Shown: positions 1-7,209 of the stretch, piece by piece
Layout: the number at the start of each line of letters is the position of its first letter
Numbering within the stretch: position 1 is the first letter of the stretch
Assembly (NCBI GenBank): GCA_018433675.1
Contig: JAHDQS010000030.1
Location: forward strand, 1 to 41,752
Direction of reading: 5' to 3'
DNA: 41,752 nucleotides
Source of the DNA: Clostridia bacterium
GTDB taxonomy: Bacteria; Bacillota; Peptococcia; DRI-13; SM3-B62
Position numbers and translations under genes: made by a program
Notes under the pieces: generated by a model
Database searches by the model: none
The model's input: only the letters and a program-made list of their open reading frames with translations
Told to the model about the DNA's origin: nothing

Positions 1-127
1 ACTTCACTCCCATGTAATCTACTGAACTTTTTTGCATTTTTTTGTATTTCATTGAAATACATTTTTGTCCAGTTTATTCATGGTGCTATTGTCTCACAGG
101 TTTTCTATGTTTCCTATGTGTCGGAAG

Positions 128-140
128 TTTTGACGCTTAC
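128..140. repeat. Candidate right terminal inverted repeat of an IS66-family element
   Basis: The 13 bases TTTTGACGCTTAC are nearly the reverse complement of GTAAGCGTAAAAT, which starts at 272. IS66 elements typically begin with GTAAGCG and end with CGCTTAC, so an element lying to the left (mostly outside the window) may end here. Positions 1-127 are A+T-rich and hold no recognisable gene. This is inferred from the short terminal motif only. Confidence 0.4.
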
Positions 141-148
141 GAATAAAT

Positions 149-187
149 AGGAGCGGGGCTAGTTCATTATGAATTCGCCCCGCTCCT
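149..187. terminator. GC-rich hairpin, possible bidirectional terminator
   Basis: Perfect 11-bp inverted repeat AGGAGCGGGGC (149-159) and GCCCCGCTCCT (177-187) with a 17-base loop, followed by TATATTTAA. The stem is strong and the T-rich tail is short. It lies between two putative IS ends and may insulate them or be part of a mobile-element remnant. Confidence 0.5.
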
Positions 188-271
188 ATATTTAACATAC
201 ATCCGGCAAGAAGGCTCCCGCCTCTAAATCACCTTGCTCACGCAAGTGAGAGCGTAGGCAGGAGATGAATT
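188..271. other. Structured non-coding spacer between IS ends
   Basis: No gene is visible. A small hairpin CTCAC-GCAA-GTGAG sits at 238-251, and CTCCCGCCT (207-215) can partly pair with AGGCAGGAG (256-264). The combination resembles the structured right ends of IS200/IS605-type elements, but no tnpB remnant is present, so the assignment is weak. Confidence 0.25.
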
Positions 272-310
272 GTAAGCGTAAAATACACGCGTACCTACTA
301 CCTGTTTAAA

Positions 311-607
311 TCAAAAAAAGCCGTCATTGGCAATATTCTTTAAATCGTTATATTGTTTTCGGATCAGTTGTTTAAATTCCTTATCTGACAATCCATCGCC
401 AACGTCTACGGCGTCTTCTGAAAGCAAGTCATAAAATAATTCGGCATATTCCCTGTGTTCCCGCACCATTTTTTTGTAGCGTGCTATAATTTCAGTTTGG
501 AAATCTAAGTCGAATATGTATCGGGGAGTCTTACCTGATAGATAATCCTCAATCATTTTCATCATATAATCAATATTCGTTGCCACGTTAGTCTTCCCCC
601 CGCGCAT
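311..607 (-). CDS. Small acidic IS66 passenger protein, 98 aa, function unknown
   Basis: Intact 98-codon frame that starts inside the last codons of the tnpC relic (overlap 588-607) and ends just before the element terminus at 272. The product is rich in charged and aromatic residues (motifs IEDYLSGKTPRYIFDLDF, REYAELFYDLLSED) and has no membrane segment. From memory, small proteins of this type accompany many Firmicutes IS66 transposases downstream of tnpC, which fits the position here. An inner start at the double Met (residues 15-16) is possible. Its role in transposition is unknown. The uninterrupted frame beside a broken transposase may mean recent decay. Confidence 0.6.
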   Translation of the reverse strand: MRGGKTNVATNIDYMMKMIEDYLSGKTPRYIFDLDFQTEIIARYKKMVREHREYAELFYDLLSEDAVDVGDGLSDKEFKQLIRKQYNDLKNIANDGFF

Positions 608-1178
608 ATTTTCCCGGTCTTGTATCTTCTGGTTGCGGTGTAAATACCTTCTCAGGCAAAGATGTGCTACCGGGTAAGAAGTCCTTGATTGCGCTCACAA
701 TAAGGCTGTAATAAATAGCGCTAGCCTTTGCACCGTTTGGTGTGTTGGCAAAAAGCCAATTTTTTCGTCCAATAACAAATGGCTTGATGTTGCGTTCTGC
801 ACGATTATTTGAAATTTCCAGATCGTATGCAATTTACTGCCGCAATCTGGACAAACACAGTCCTTGGCTGGCAGCTCGTGTTCAATCACCTCAACAGGCA
901 AGTCCTGCGGCAATTTGTCCGTTGTAAGGCGTGTTCGTTTACGATAATGCGTTTTTACTTCGGTAAGCTCCGGCTCCGGCGTGATCATGTCGGAGCTTGA
1001 TTCGGCCTCGTTGAATATGGACATCTGGGTGCCATCTGTCTGTTCGCTTGATACGCCAAATTGCTTATGTTTCGCAAGACGAATATGCGACATAAGCCAC
1101 TGTATTTGCTGCTCTAGTTCAGTAATCCTGCTCAACTATGATAAGCAGTTTTTCTGCCGACATTTCTTGTGTTTTCAT
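588..1178 (-). pseudogene. IS66 transposase TnpC, frameshifted and internally deleted
   Basis: The N-terminus (MKTQEMSAEKLLIIVEQD) begins at the ATG at 1178. It continues in another frame from about 1125 (ITELEQQIQWLMSHIRLAKH, a leucine-rich coiled coil), then passes the acidic linker and the zinc-binding CVCPDCGS region. At about 818-826 the reading jumps to a third frame that gives the typical IS66 C-terminus (LEISNNRAERNIKPFVIGRK, NWLFANTPNGAKAS). Everything between zinc finger and C-terminus, including most of the catalytic domain, is missing. The sequence therefore shows at least one frameshift and one large deletion. The product cannot be an active transposase. Confidence 0.8.
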
Positions 1179-1307
1179 AAGAAAATTACACCAGAAAAAC
1201 CGCATAACATCAAGGCTACGGACATTTCTGGGGGGCATATTTTTATGAGATTTGCCGCTCGAAAACTTCTTTCCCCTTAAGCTTTTTTTCCAGCTTTGCT
1301 CCTTCAA

Positions 1308-1608
1308 TCAAATAGGACAGCTCTTTGACCTCAACATACGACAGACTTTTTGTAGCAGGTCAGGGTTCGTATCAAAAGCTACGGTTATACGGCAATCTTT
1401 GATTTCAATATCCAGTGTTTCTTTCAGTTCTTGGACCTGCGCAAGCTGCATCCATCCTTGGGGTGCATAATTCGCGGACTCTCCCAGTTTTGCGAGCTCC
1501 GTACAGGTAACCTTTCGCAGTTTATGCTGCCAATAGAAATATTTGTTTCTGCTTATTTCCTTCGCTTGGCAAAAATCCTTTTTAATTGTGATTGTACTTC
1601 TTTCGGGG
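1308..1608 (-). pseudogene. IS66 TnpA-like fragment
   Basis: The minus-strand frame reads DFCQAKEISRNKYFYWQHKL and later DTNPDLLQKVCRMLR. This matches the general pattern of IS66 TnpA (a helix-turn-helix with the YYW-x-KL motif, then a C-terminal PELLxxVCRxLR segment). No start codon or complete N-terminus is visible, and a stop precedes the frame near 1610. No tnpB follows; tnpC begins about 130 bases downstream. The piece is best read as part of the same decayed IS66 element. Confidence 0.55.
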
Positions 1609-1632
1609 CCCTTGTTCTATGTGATGATATCT

Positions 1633-2862
1633 TTAACACAAAGAAAAATAGTAGATTTTAAGTGTTTCCCCAGGGACGTGGCAAGAAAAAGCGTAATTGT
1701 CAGAGGATTTGAGAACATCACCAATATACTTAAACTCAAAGGTCTTATTTGGTATAGAAGAATAAATCCCATGTAAATACTCAAAGCTGTGTGTTTGAGA
1801 AGAACATTCAGGATACTTTTTTTGAATTAACCTTTTAGACCGTGCATGTTGCGTATAAGCCATAAAAGCGCCCAAAATGTAAAAATCAGGAGTGTAATAT
1901 TTTTGTGTATCCCGCAAAAATGTGTTTTCGTGGTACAGCATATGCTCATTCTCTCCAAAGAAACTAATCAAAAGATCAACACAATGGTGCTTTATTGGGT
2001 AGCTGGTGGATGCATCTGCAATAAACAGTATATTTAACTCTAAGCCAAGCAACTCGATAAGTTCTTTATACATAAAGAGCGTTTCAGGGAATTTATCAAT
2101 AAATATATAGAGGCAATCGGTTTTTAATTCCTTCAAATGATTATATAAGTAAAAACAGCCATTAATATTAGCCTCTAAGGCCACTTTTGGCTGTATTGAT
2201 AAATTTCGAAGTTTATTTATTAATAGATCTGAACAGGTACGAAAATGTATACTAAATTCTTCATTTAAATTTCGATATAATTCCCTTTTAAGATCTGGTT
2301 TGTCATATTCTCCAATATAAAGGTTTTGCGTTAAAACGATACCGTTTTCTATACGCGCTTTGTAACCACAAATACAACTTAATTCTCCGGAATTAATATA
2401 TTTATAGTTCATCTTGGCCTGTTCAATATCCAGTGTAGTTCCACAATTTGGACAAGCCAAATATTGTAGAGCCATTAAAGGCACACCTAATTTATTTCTT
2501 TTTCCCTGATTTATATCGGTTAGCTTATTGATTTCCTCACTGATAATTTGATGAGATTTCTGTTTAGACTTTATTTCGAGTGTTAATTGACTTTGTTTTT
2601 TTTGTAAAAGATAAATATACTCATTTATTATTTCTGGCTCAACCCAGTTCGAGAAAAATCTGAGTGAAAAAACATGTTGAATTTCTTTAAGGCTAAAACC
2701 CATGGTTTTTAGTTTTTTGATGATTTCTAAATCATCTATATCGCGTTGCGTAAAATCTAACAAACTACCCTGTAATTTGGGTAGTAGAAGTCCTATTTTT
2801 ATATAGTAGCGTATGGTATCTTTAGGTACACCGCTTAAAGCAGATAACTTGCCTATTTTCAT
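1633..2862 (-). CDS. MerR-type regulator fused to zinc-ribbon and methyltransferase-like domain
   Basis: The start is the ATG at 2862, preceded by GGAAAGGGTG. The first 75 residues are a MerR winged helix (MKIGKLSALSGVPKDTIRYY, then GFSLKEIQHVFSLR), followed by a coiled coil (about 85-130). At about 135-180 lies a CxxC...CxC zinc-ribbon pattern (CPNCGTTL...LSCICGYKARIENGIVL), like the Trm112/RlmA-type fingers in front of some methyltransferases. The remaining 220 residues have the layout of a Rossmann methyltransferase, but the SAM-binding glycine motif is degenerate (VALEANINGCFYLYNHL). The gene diverges from the C26/TRAP operon and likely controls it. The ligand may be sensed by the degenerate domain; this is inference. 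It ends against the IS66 relic, so slight truncation is possible. Confidence 0.7.
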   Translation of the reverse strand: MKIGKLSALSGVPKDTIRYYIKIGLLLPKLQGSLLDFTQRDIDDLEIIKKLKTMGFSLKEIQHVFSLRFFSNWVEPEIINEYIYLLQKKQSQLTLEIKSKQKSHQIISEEINKLTDINQGKRNKLGVPLMALQYLACPNCGTTLDIEQAKMNYKYINSGELSCICGYKARIENGIVLTQNLYIGEYDKPDLKRELYRNLNEEFSIHFRTCSDLLINKLRNLSIQPKVALEANINGCFYLYNHLKELKTDCLYIFIDKFPETLFMYKELIELLGLELNILFIADASTSYPIKHHCVDLLISFFGENEHMLYHENTFLRDTQKYYTPDFYILGAFMAYTQHARSKRLIQKKYPECSSQTHSFEYLHGIYSSIPNKTFEFKYIGDVLKSSDNYAFSCHVPGETLKIYYFSLC

Positions 2863-2946
2863 CAGTACCACACCCTTTCCTGAGTTTTTTTTATCATAAA
2901 TAGTACTATTCGTCAACAACTACAATAAACCAATTTATAAAATCCA

Positions 2947-2960
2947 TGGAGTACACTCCA
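2947..2960. promoter_or_regulatory. Palindrome TGGAGT-AC-ACTCCA, candidate MerR-type operator
   Basis: Perfect 6-bp arms with a 2-base centre, in the intergenic region between the MerR-like gene and the peptidase C26 gene. MerR proteins bind such dyads. A half-site CTCCAC recurs at 3057-3062. Which promoter it controls is not clear. On the minus strand it lies just upstream of a TATAAA-like element (about 2935-2940). Confidence 0.4.
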
Positions 2961-3147
2961 CGTTCTTGATATTTTATTTATGATAATACTTCGAATGTGA
3001 CTAATTTCATGAAAAGAGCAATAAAAATAAAAAATAGTATATTGACATTGATAAATCTCCACAAACTAAAATAAATAATAAGAAGAGTGTGTGGTCGTGT
3101 TGTAATTAATTCGAAATATTTTATCTTAAGAAAGGTGGGATGTAATA

Positions 3148-3177
3148 TTGACTGGAGAAGTTTTTACCCGGTATATT
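3148..3177 (+). promoter_or_regulatory. Candidate promoter of the C26/TRAP operon
   Basis: TTGACT (3148-3153), an 18-base spacer, then TATATT (3172-3177), ending 46 bases before the C26 start codon. An alternative lies upstream: TTGACA (3042-3047) and TAAAAT (3067-3072) with the 19-base spacer typical of MerR-activated promoters. The sequence alone does not decide between them. Confidence 0.4.
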
Positions 3178-3223
3178 CGTACTTAAGCATCTATTAGTTA
3201 ACTTATAATAAAGGATTGATCTG

Positions 3224-3973
3224 ATGAAACCCTTGATTGGAATTACCTGCAATTACACCCCAGAGAGCACTGTCGGCATAATAACCGGATTTGGACTTTC
3301 CGGGCAGCATTGGCATATGCTATCAAACGAATACATACTTGCCATAGAAAAGGCCGGCGGCATTCCAGTAATTGTGCCTATGTGTGACGATATTCAAACG
3401 GGAATGGATTTGGTTGCTCGTCTGGACGGTATATTGATCTCTGGCGGTAATGATGTTGACCCCTGTCTTTACGGTGAGTTAATTACCAAAGAAACAGGCA
3501 ATCTCTCCCCTCGGCGGGACCAGATAGAAATGAATGTAGTTCAGTATGTAATAAAAAAGCTAAATATCCCAATATTAGGGATTTGTCGGGGAATCCAGTT
3601 AATTAATGTCGCTTTCGGCGGTACAATATACCAAGATTTAGAGAAGAGCGGCTACAGAGAGCATTTTTTGGCAAGAGTACCTATGAACCACTATGTTCAT
3701 ACTGTCAATCTTGTAGAAAATTCCCTGATTCAGCGGATTATTGGAAGTACAAATTTAAAGGTCAATTCCTATCACCATCAAGCAGTTAAAAAAGTAGCTG
3801 ACGGTTTTGTTGCTACAGCGTTTTCAGAGGAGGGCGTAATTGAAGTTATTGAAATGCCCGGCGACCGATATGTATTGGGTATCCAGTGGCATCCCGAGAT
3901 GCTTTTTGACTGTGGAATTAACCAGCAAATATTCAGGTCATTTGTTTCTTCTTGTGCATTAAATTTAAAATAG
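3224..3973 (+). CDS. Peptidase C26 / gamma-glutamyl-GABA hydrolase-like class I amidotransferase
   Basis: This 249-residue protein has the full class I glutamine-amidotransferase fold of the C26 family (PuuD-like): MKPLIGITCNY at the N-terminus, the oxyanion strand ISGGNDVDP, the nucleophile elbow GICRGIQLINVAFGG with Cys121, and the His223/Glu225 pair in QWHPEM. Such enzymes split gamma-glutamyl amide bonds in the cytoplasm, for example gamma-glutamyl-GABA in putrescine breakdown. Length is normal. AAAGG precedes the ATG. It is the first gene of an operon with a TRAP transporter (DctQ starts 13 bases after the stop), which suggests that the imported compound or a derivative carries a gamma-glutamyl or similar amide. 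The actual substrate is unknown. Confidence 0.85.
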   Translation: MKPLIGITCNYTPESTVGIITGFGLSGQHWHMLSNEYILAIEKAGGIPVIVPMCDDIQTGMDLVARLDGILISGGNDVDPCLYGELITKETGNLSPRRDQIEMNVVQYVIKKLNIPILGICRGIQLINVAFGGTIYQDLEKSGYREHFLARVPMNHYVHTVNLVENSLIQRIIGSTNLKVNSYHHQAVKKVADGFVATAFSEEGVIEVIEMPGDRYVLGIQWHPEMLFDCGINQQIFRSFVSSCALNLK

Positions 3974-3986
3974 GCAGGTGATAAAC

Positions 3987-4544
3987 ATGGGTGCTTTGAA
4001 GTGGATTAATAATCTTATATCTAAAATTGAGGTATTTATTCTAAGCTGGAGTATTATTTTCATTTCAATAATTCTAATCAGCAATTCACTTGGAAGGGTC
4101 GTATTTAGCCGTACCTTATCGTTTGCAGAAGAGATGGGCCAGTTATTAATACTTATTTTAACTTTTTGGGGAGCAAGTAATGGTGCAAGGTTAGGACGTC
4201 ACATATCTATGACGGCTGTTTTCGATGCAGTGCCCTTTAAATTGAAAAAGATATTTTTATATGTATTATTAACCGGTACATCGGCGTGTCTGTTTTATCT
4301 TACCTATTTAAGTATAGGATATGTTTTTAAGGTATATACGCTAGGAAGAGTTACGCCAGCATTATTTATTCCATCATGGATCATTTATTCTGTTATGCCG
4401 CTGGGTTTTTTCCTAACGGCGATACAGTATTTGTTAACTTTTTGCCTGAATATAAAACACAAGGATACTTTGTACATTGGATCTGAAGAAAAAATAGACA
4501 ACACGAATAAAAATGAAAGTATATCCTCAACCTCGTTATTATAA
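3987..4544 (+). CDS. dctQ: TRAP transporter small permease subunit (DctQ family)
   Basis: About 185 residues with four hydrophobic helices. The DctQ family pattern SFAEEMGQLLILILTFWG and GRHISM is visible at about residues 45-80. DctQ joins the large subunit DctM in the membrane and helps the binding protein dock. The start is set at the ATG at 3987 because AGGTG lies six bases upstream; a GTG nine bases earlier is possible. The last 25 residues form a polar, Asn/Ser-rich tail. The dctM gene follows after 26 bases, with its own GGAGG. Confidence 0.88.
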   Translation: MGALKWINNLISKIEVFILSWSIIFISIILISNSLGRVVFSRTLSFAEEMGQLLILILTFWGASNGARLGRHISMTAVFDAVPFKLKKIFLYVLLTGTSACLFYLTYLSIGYVFKVYTLGRVTPALFIPSWIIYSVMPLGFFLTAIQYLLTFCLNIKHKDTLYIGSEEKIDNTNKNESISSTSLL

Positions 4545-4570
4545 AAGGTTGAAATAATGGAGGCATAAAA

Positions 4571-5854
4571 ATGGTAACAGTGTTATTGGTGCTGATGTTC
4601 GCATGCCTTATACTAGGATTCCCTATGTTTTTATGTATGATTGTCCCATCATTAGTAGTTCTGTTATATTATTTTCCCTCATTAGACATATCACTTCTTA
4701 TGCAACAAGTAATTTCTGGAATTTCATCATATGTACTTTTGGCGATACCTATGTATATTTTCACAGCTGATATCATGTGTGCAGGTGAGACAACAAAAAG
4801 ACTACTTGATTGGATTGAAAGTATAATTGGGCATGTTCATGGGGGTTTAGCAATTACTGGCGAAGCCACATGTACTCTTTTTGGCGCAATATCAGGTTCT
4901 ACTATGGCCACCCTGGTTACAGTTGGTAAACCAATGCGTCCGTCATTGCTAAAAGGAGGATACAATGATTCCCATACAACGGCCATGTTGATGAGTTCCG
5001 CTAATATTGCCCTCCTTATTCCTCCAAGTATAATGATGATTTTATATTGTGTAGTTACCGGTACTTCTGTAGCCGAATTGTTTTTGGCCGGGATTGGGCC
5101 AGGAATATTCATTTTTATTTGTTTTGCTGTATATGATTATTTTTACGCAAAACGCCGGAATCTGCCGACAAGACCAAAAGCTACTTGGAAAGAACGTTTT
5201 CAAACCTTTAAAAAAGCATTCCTTACACTTGGTTTGCCGCTCATCATTCTGGGAGGCATATATTCCGGTATGACAAGCCCTACTGAAGCGGCGGCAATAG
5301 CAGTTTTATATGCTTTGATTCTCGAAGTATTAGTTTATAAATCAATTACCTGGAAAGACATTCCCAAGATATCCTATTCAACAGGTTTAGTAACCGGTAT
5401 TGTTTTTATAATTGCCGCTACAGGTCAGGCATTTTCCTGGGCTATTACCTTTGCCAATATACCGAATATAATTACTGAAACATTACTTGGACCAGATCCT
5501 TCAGCCTTAGTAGTTATGTTTGTATGCAGCCTGATCTTTCTTGTTGCTTGTATGTTTGTAGATTCCATACCGGTAGTCCTTATTGTGGTCCCGATAATCT
5601 TCCCTGTAGCGGTGAAAGCAGGTGTTAATCCCATACAACTAGGTATTATTGTTACGCTTCAATCTGCTATTGGGGCTATTACACCTCCATTTGGATGCAA
5701 TATCTTTACAGCTTGTGCCATATGGAATCTAAAATTCCAAACTGTAATCAAAGGATTGGCACCATATATATTAATTTTTGTTGTTGTTGCCCTATTAATG
5801 ATTTTAGTACCAGAGCTTTCCTTGTGGTATAAGTTTTTTAATCTTGGCTTCTGA
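4571..5854 (+). CDS. dctM: TRAP transporter large permease subunit (DctM family)
   Basis: 427 residues and about 12 membrane helices, normal for DctM. Family motifs are visible: LFGAISGSTMATLVTVG near residue 98, PPSIMMILYCVVTGTSVAELF near 155, TSPTEAAAIAVLYAL near 235, and the C-terminal TLQSAIGAITPPFGCNIF. DctM is the sodium-coupled channel that moves the substrate from the binding protein into the cell. GGAGG lies eight bases before the ATG. It forms an operon with dctQ upstream and the binding-protein gene 134 bases downstream. DctM sequence alone does not reveal the substrate. Confidence 0.93.
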   Translation: MVTVLLVLMFACLILGFPMFLCMIVPSLVVLLYYFPSLDISLLMQQVISGISSYVLLAIPMYIFTADIMCAGETTKRLLDWIESIIGHVHGGLAITGEATCTLFGAISGSTMATLVTVGKPMRPSLLKGGYNDSHTTAMLMSSANIALLIPPSIMMILYCVVTGTSVAELFLAGIGPGIFIFICFAVYDYFYAKRRNLPTRPKATWKERFQTFKKAFLTLGLPLIILGGIYSGMTSPTEAAAIAVLYALILEVLVYKSITWKDIPKISYSTGLVTGIVFIIAATGQAFSWAITFANIPNIITETLLGPDPSALVVMFVCSLIFLVACMFVDSIPVVLIVVPIIFPVAVKAGVNPIQLGIIVTLQSAIGAITPPFGCNIFTACAIWNLKFQTVIKGLAPYILIFVVVALLMILVPELSLWYKFFNLGF

Positions 5855-5988
5855 AAATAAACTTGGCTATTGAGCCGTGAAAATTAGGTTTAAGGAGGGA
5901 TGCTGAGGAAGTTTATACTTGGGAATATTTTTGGCTACACCATAGTATTTTCCGGAAAAAGATCTAATCAAAGAAAGGGTGAGGAAAA

Positions 5989-7059
5989 ATGGTTAAAAAA
6001 TTTAGTATTTTGATGTTATCGATTCTAATTCTATTTTCTTCTTTGATTTTGGGTTGTTCTTCAAAGCCGAATGCTACCGAGAACAATACCGGAGGTAATA
6101 CTCAGGTTCAAACATATGAATGGAAATTTGCTCTGGAAGAAGTGTCTGGCGGTCTGCAAGATATTTATGCTAAAAAGTTCAAAGAACTCATAGAAAAGAA
6201 TTCAAATGGTAGAGTTAAAGTAAACATTTACTATCTTGGCCAATTAGGCGATGGTGCAAATCAATTTGAGCTTGTTCAAAATGGGGCGATACAGCTTAGT
6301 TTTATGTCTACTGGGGCTACCGGTACATTAGTCCCGGAAGCGAACTTTTTTTCGATGCATTTCTTATTCCCGAGCGATATAGCTAAAGCCCAAGAATTAA
6401 TGTATAACAGCAAAGCAATAAACGAGACACTAAAATCAGCTTATCTAGCTAAAAATTTCAACATACTGGATTGGATACAAGAAGGATATTGTCAGTTTAC
6501 AGGTAATAAATTGGTAAAAACGCCTTCAGATTTTAAAGGTTTCAAAATGAGAATTATGGTGTCGCCCTTAATTGCTGCACAGTTCCAGGCATATGGTGCT
6601 GATACAATCAATATGCCATTTGCGGAAGTCTACAGTGGGTTACAGTTAGGGATGGCTGATGGGCAAACCAACCCCATAAGTCTTATTGAAGAAATGAAGT
6701 TTTATGAAGTACAAAAATACCTGATGATGATTAATTCAGAATTAGGGGTAATAGCCCTTGGCAGTAATGCCCAATGGTGGGACGAGTTGCCTGACGATTT
6801 GAAGAAAGTAGTTAAAGACTCAATTTTGGAATTGAGACCATATTACCTCGAACAAGTAATAAAGGTGGAGAATGAACGGCTTGAAAAAATGAAGGAAACA
6901 AAAATGGAAATTGTCGAGTATACCAATGAAGAAAGGGATGCATTTAGAAAAGCAGCCAGAACTGACGCAGTGTTAAATAAGTATATTGAGATAGCTGGAC
7001 CAAATGGAAAAACATTGATGGACCAATTTTTCCAAGAATCAGAGTCATACTTTAAATAA
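5989..7059 (+). CDS. dctP: TRAP transporter substrate-binding lipoprotein (DctP family)
   Basis: 356 residues. The N-terminus is a lipoprotein signal (Lys-rich start, hydrophobic core, lipobox LILGC with Cys23), so the mature protein is tethered outside the membrane. It has the DctP features AKKFKELIEKNSNGRVKVNI, the conserved arginine in GFKMRIM (which binds the substrate carboxylate in characterised members) and DGQTNPISLI. The substrate is therefore probably an organic or amino acid with a carboxylate; its identity is not visible. GGTGAGG precedes the ATG. The gene ends at a long stem-loop (7067-7115). The high abundance usually needed for a binding protein may come from that element or from its own promoter in the 134-base gap. 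Confidence 0.92.
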   Translation: MVKKFSILMLSILILFSSLILGCSSKPNATENNTGGNTQVQTYEWKFALEEVSGGLQDIYAKKFKELIEKNSNGRVKVNIYYLGQLGDGANQFELVQNGAIQLSFMSTGATGTLVPEANFFSMHFLFPSDIAKAQELMYNSKAINETLKSAYLAKNFNILDWIQEGYCQFTGNKLVKTPSDFKGFKMRIMVSPLIAAQFQAYGADTINMPFAEVYSGLQLGMADGQTNPISLIEEMKFYEVQKYLMMINSELGVIALGSNAQWWDELPDDLKKVVKDSILELRPYYLEQVIKVENERLEKMKETKMEIVEYTNEERDAFRKAARTDAVLNKYIEIAGPNGKTLMDQFFQESESYFK

Positions 7060-7066
7060 TAAAAAG

Positions 7067-7115
7067 TTGGACTTAAGGCTTACTTAACGAATCATTCAGT
7101 AAGCCCTAAGTCCAA
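7067..7115 (+). terminator. Long stem-loop after dctP, without T-tract
   Basis: Arms 7067-7084 and 7098-7115 pair over 18 positions with one mismatch, with a 13-base loop. No run of T follows (TCAACAACTAAAA), so it is either a weak terminator or an mRNA-stabilising 3' structure that still allows read-through to the next gene at 7210. Confidence 0.6.
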
Positions 7116-7209
7116 TCAACAACTAAAAAAAGTATTGCTAATTCCTTAGATTTCGGTATTTATAATTCCGCTGATGAATTATTTCAAAAGATTTGAAGGA
7201 GGAAATACA

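Larger units (their letters stand above)
272..1608 (-). mobile_element. Decayed IS66-family insertion sequence (relic)
   Basis: One terminus is visible at 272 (GTAAGCGTAAAAT, IS66-like). Read on the minus strand, the element holds a TnpA-like fragment (about 1608-1308), a frameshifted and internally deleted TnpC (1178-588) and an intact small passenger ORF (607-311). No tnpB and no second terminus near 1610-1700 were found, so the element has lost that end and its middle. It abuts the 3' end of the MerR-like gene at 1633. Confidence 0.7.

Noticed and set aside
238-251. CTCAC-GCAA-GTGAG hairpin as a TnpB guide-RNA (omega RNA) end
   Set aside because: No tnpB remnant is present nearby and the match rests on general appearance.
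5900-6010. A 36-codon frame ahead of dctP starting ATG at 5900 after AAGGAGGG
   Set aside because: The ribosome site directly touches the start codon, the frame runs into dctP in another frame, and the peptide has no recognisable features.
7174-7209. Earlier start (12 codons upstream) for the ATC-hydrolase-like gene
   Set aside because: GAAGGAGG lies inside this stretch and is correctly spaced for the ATG at 7210.
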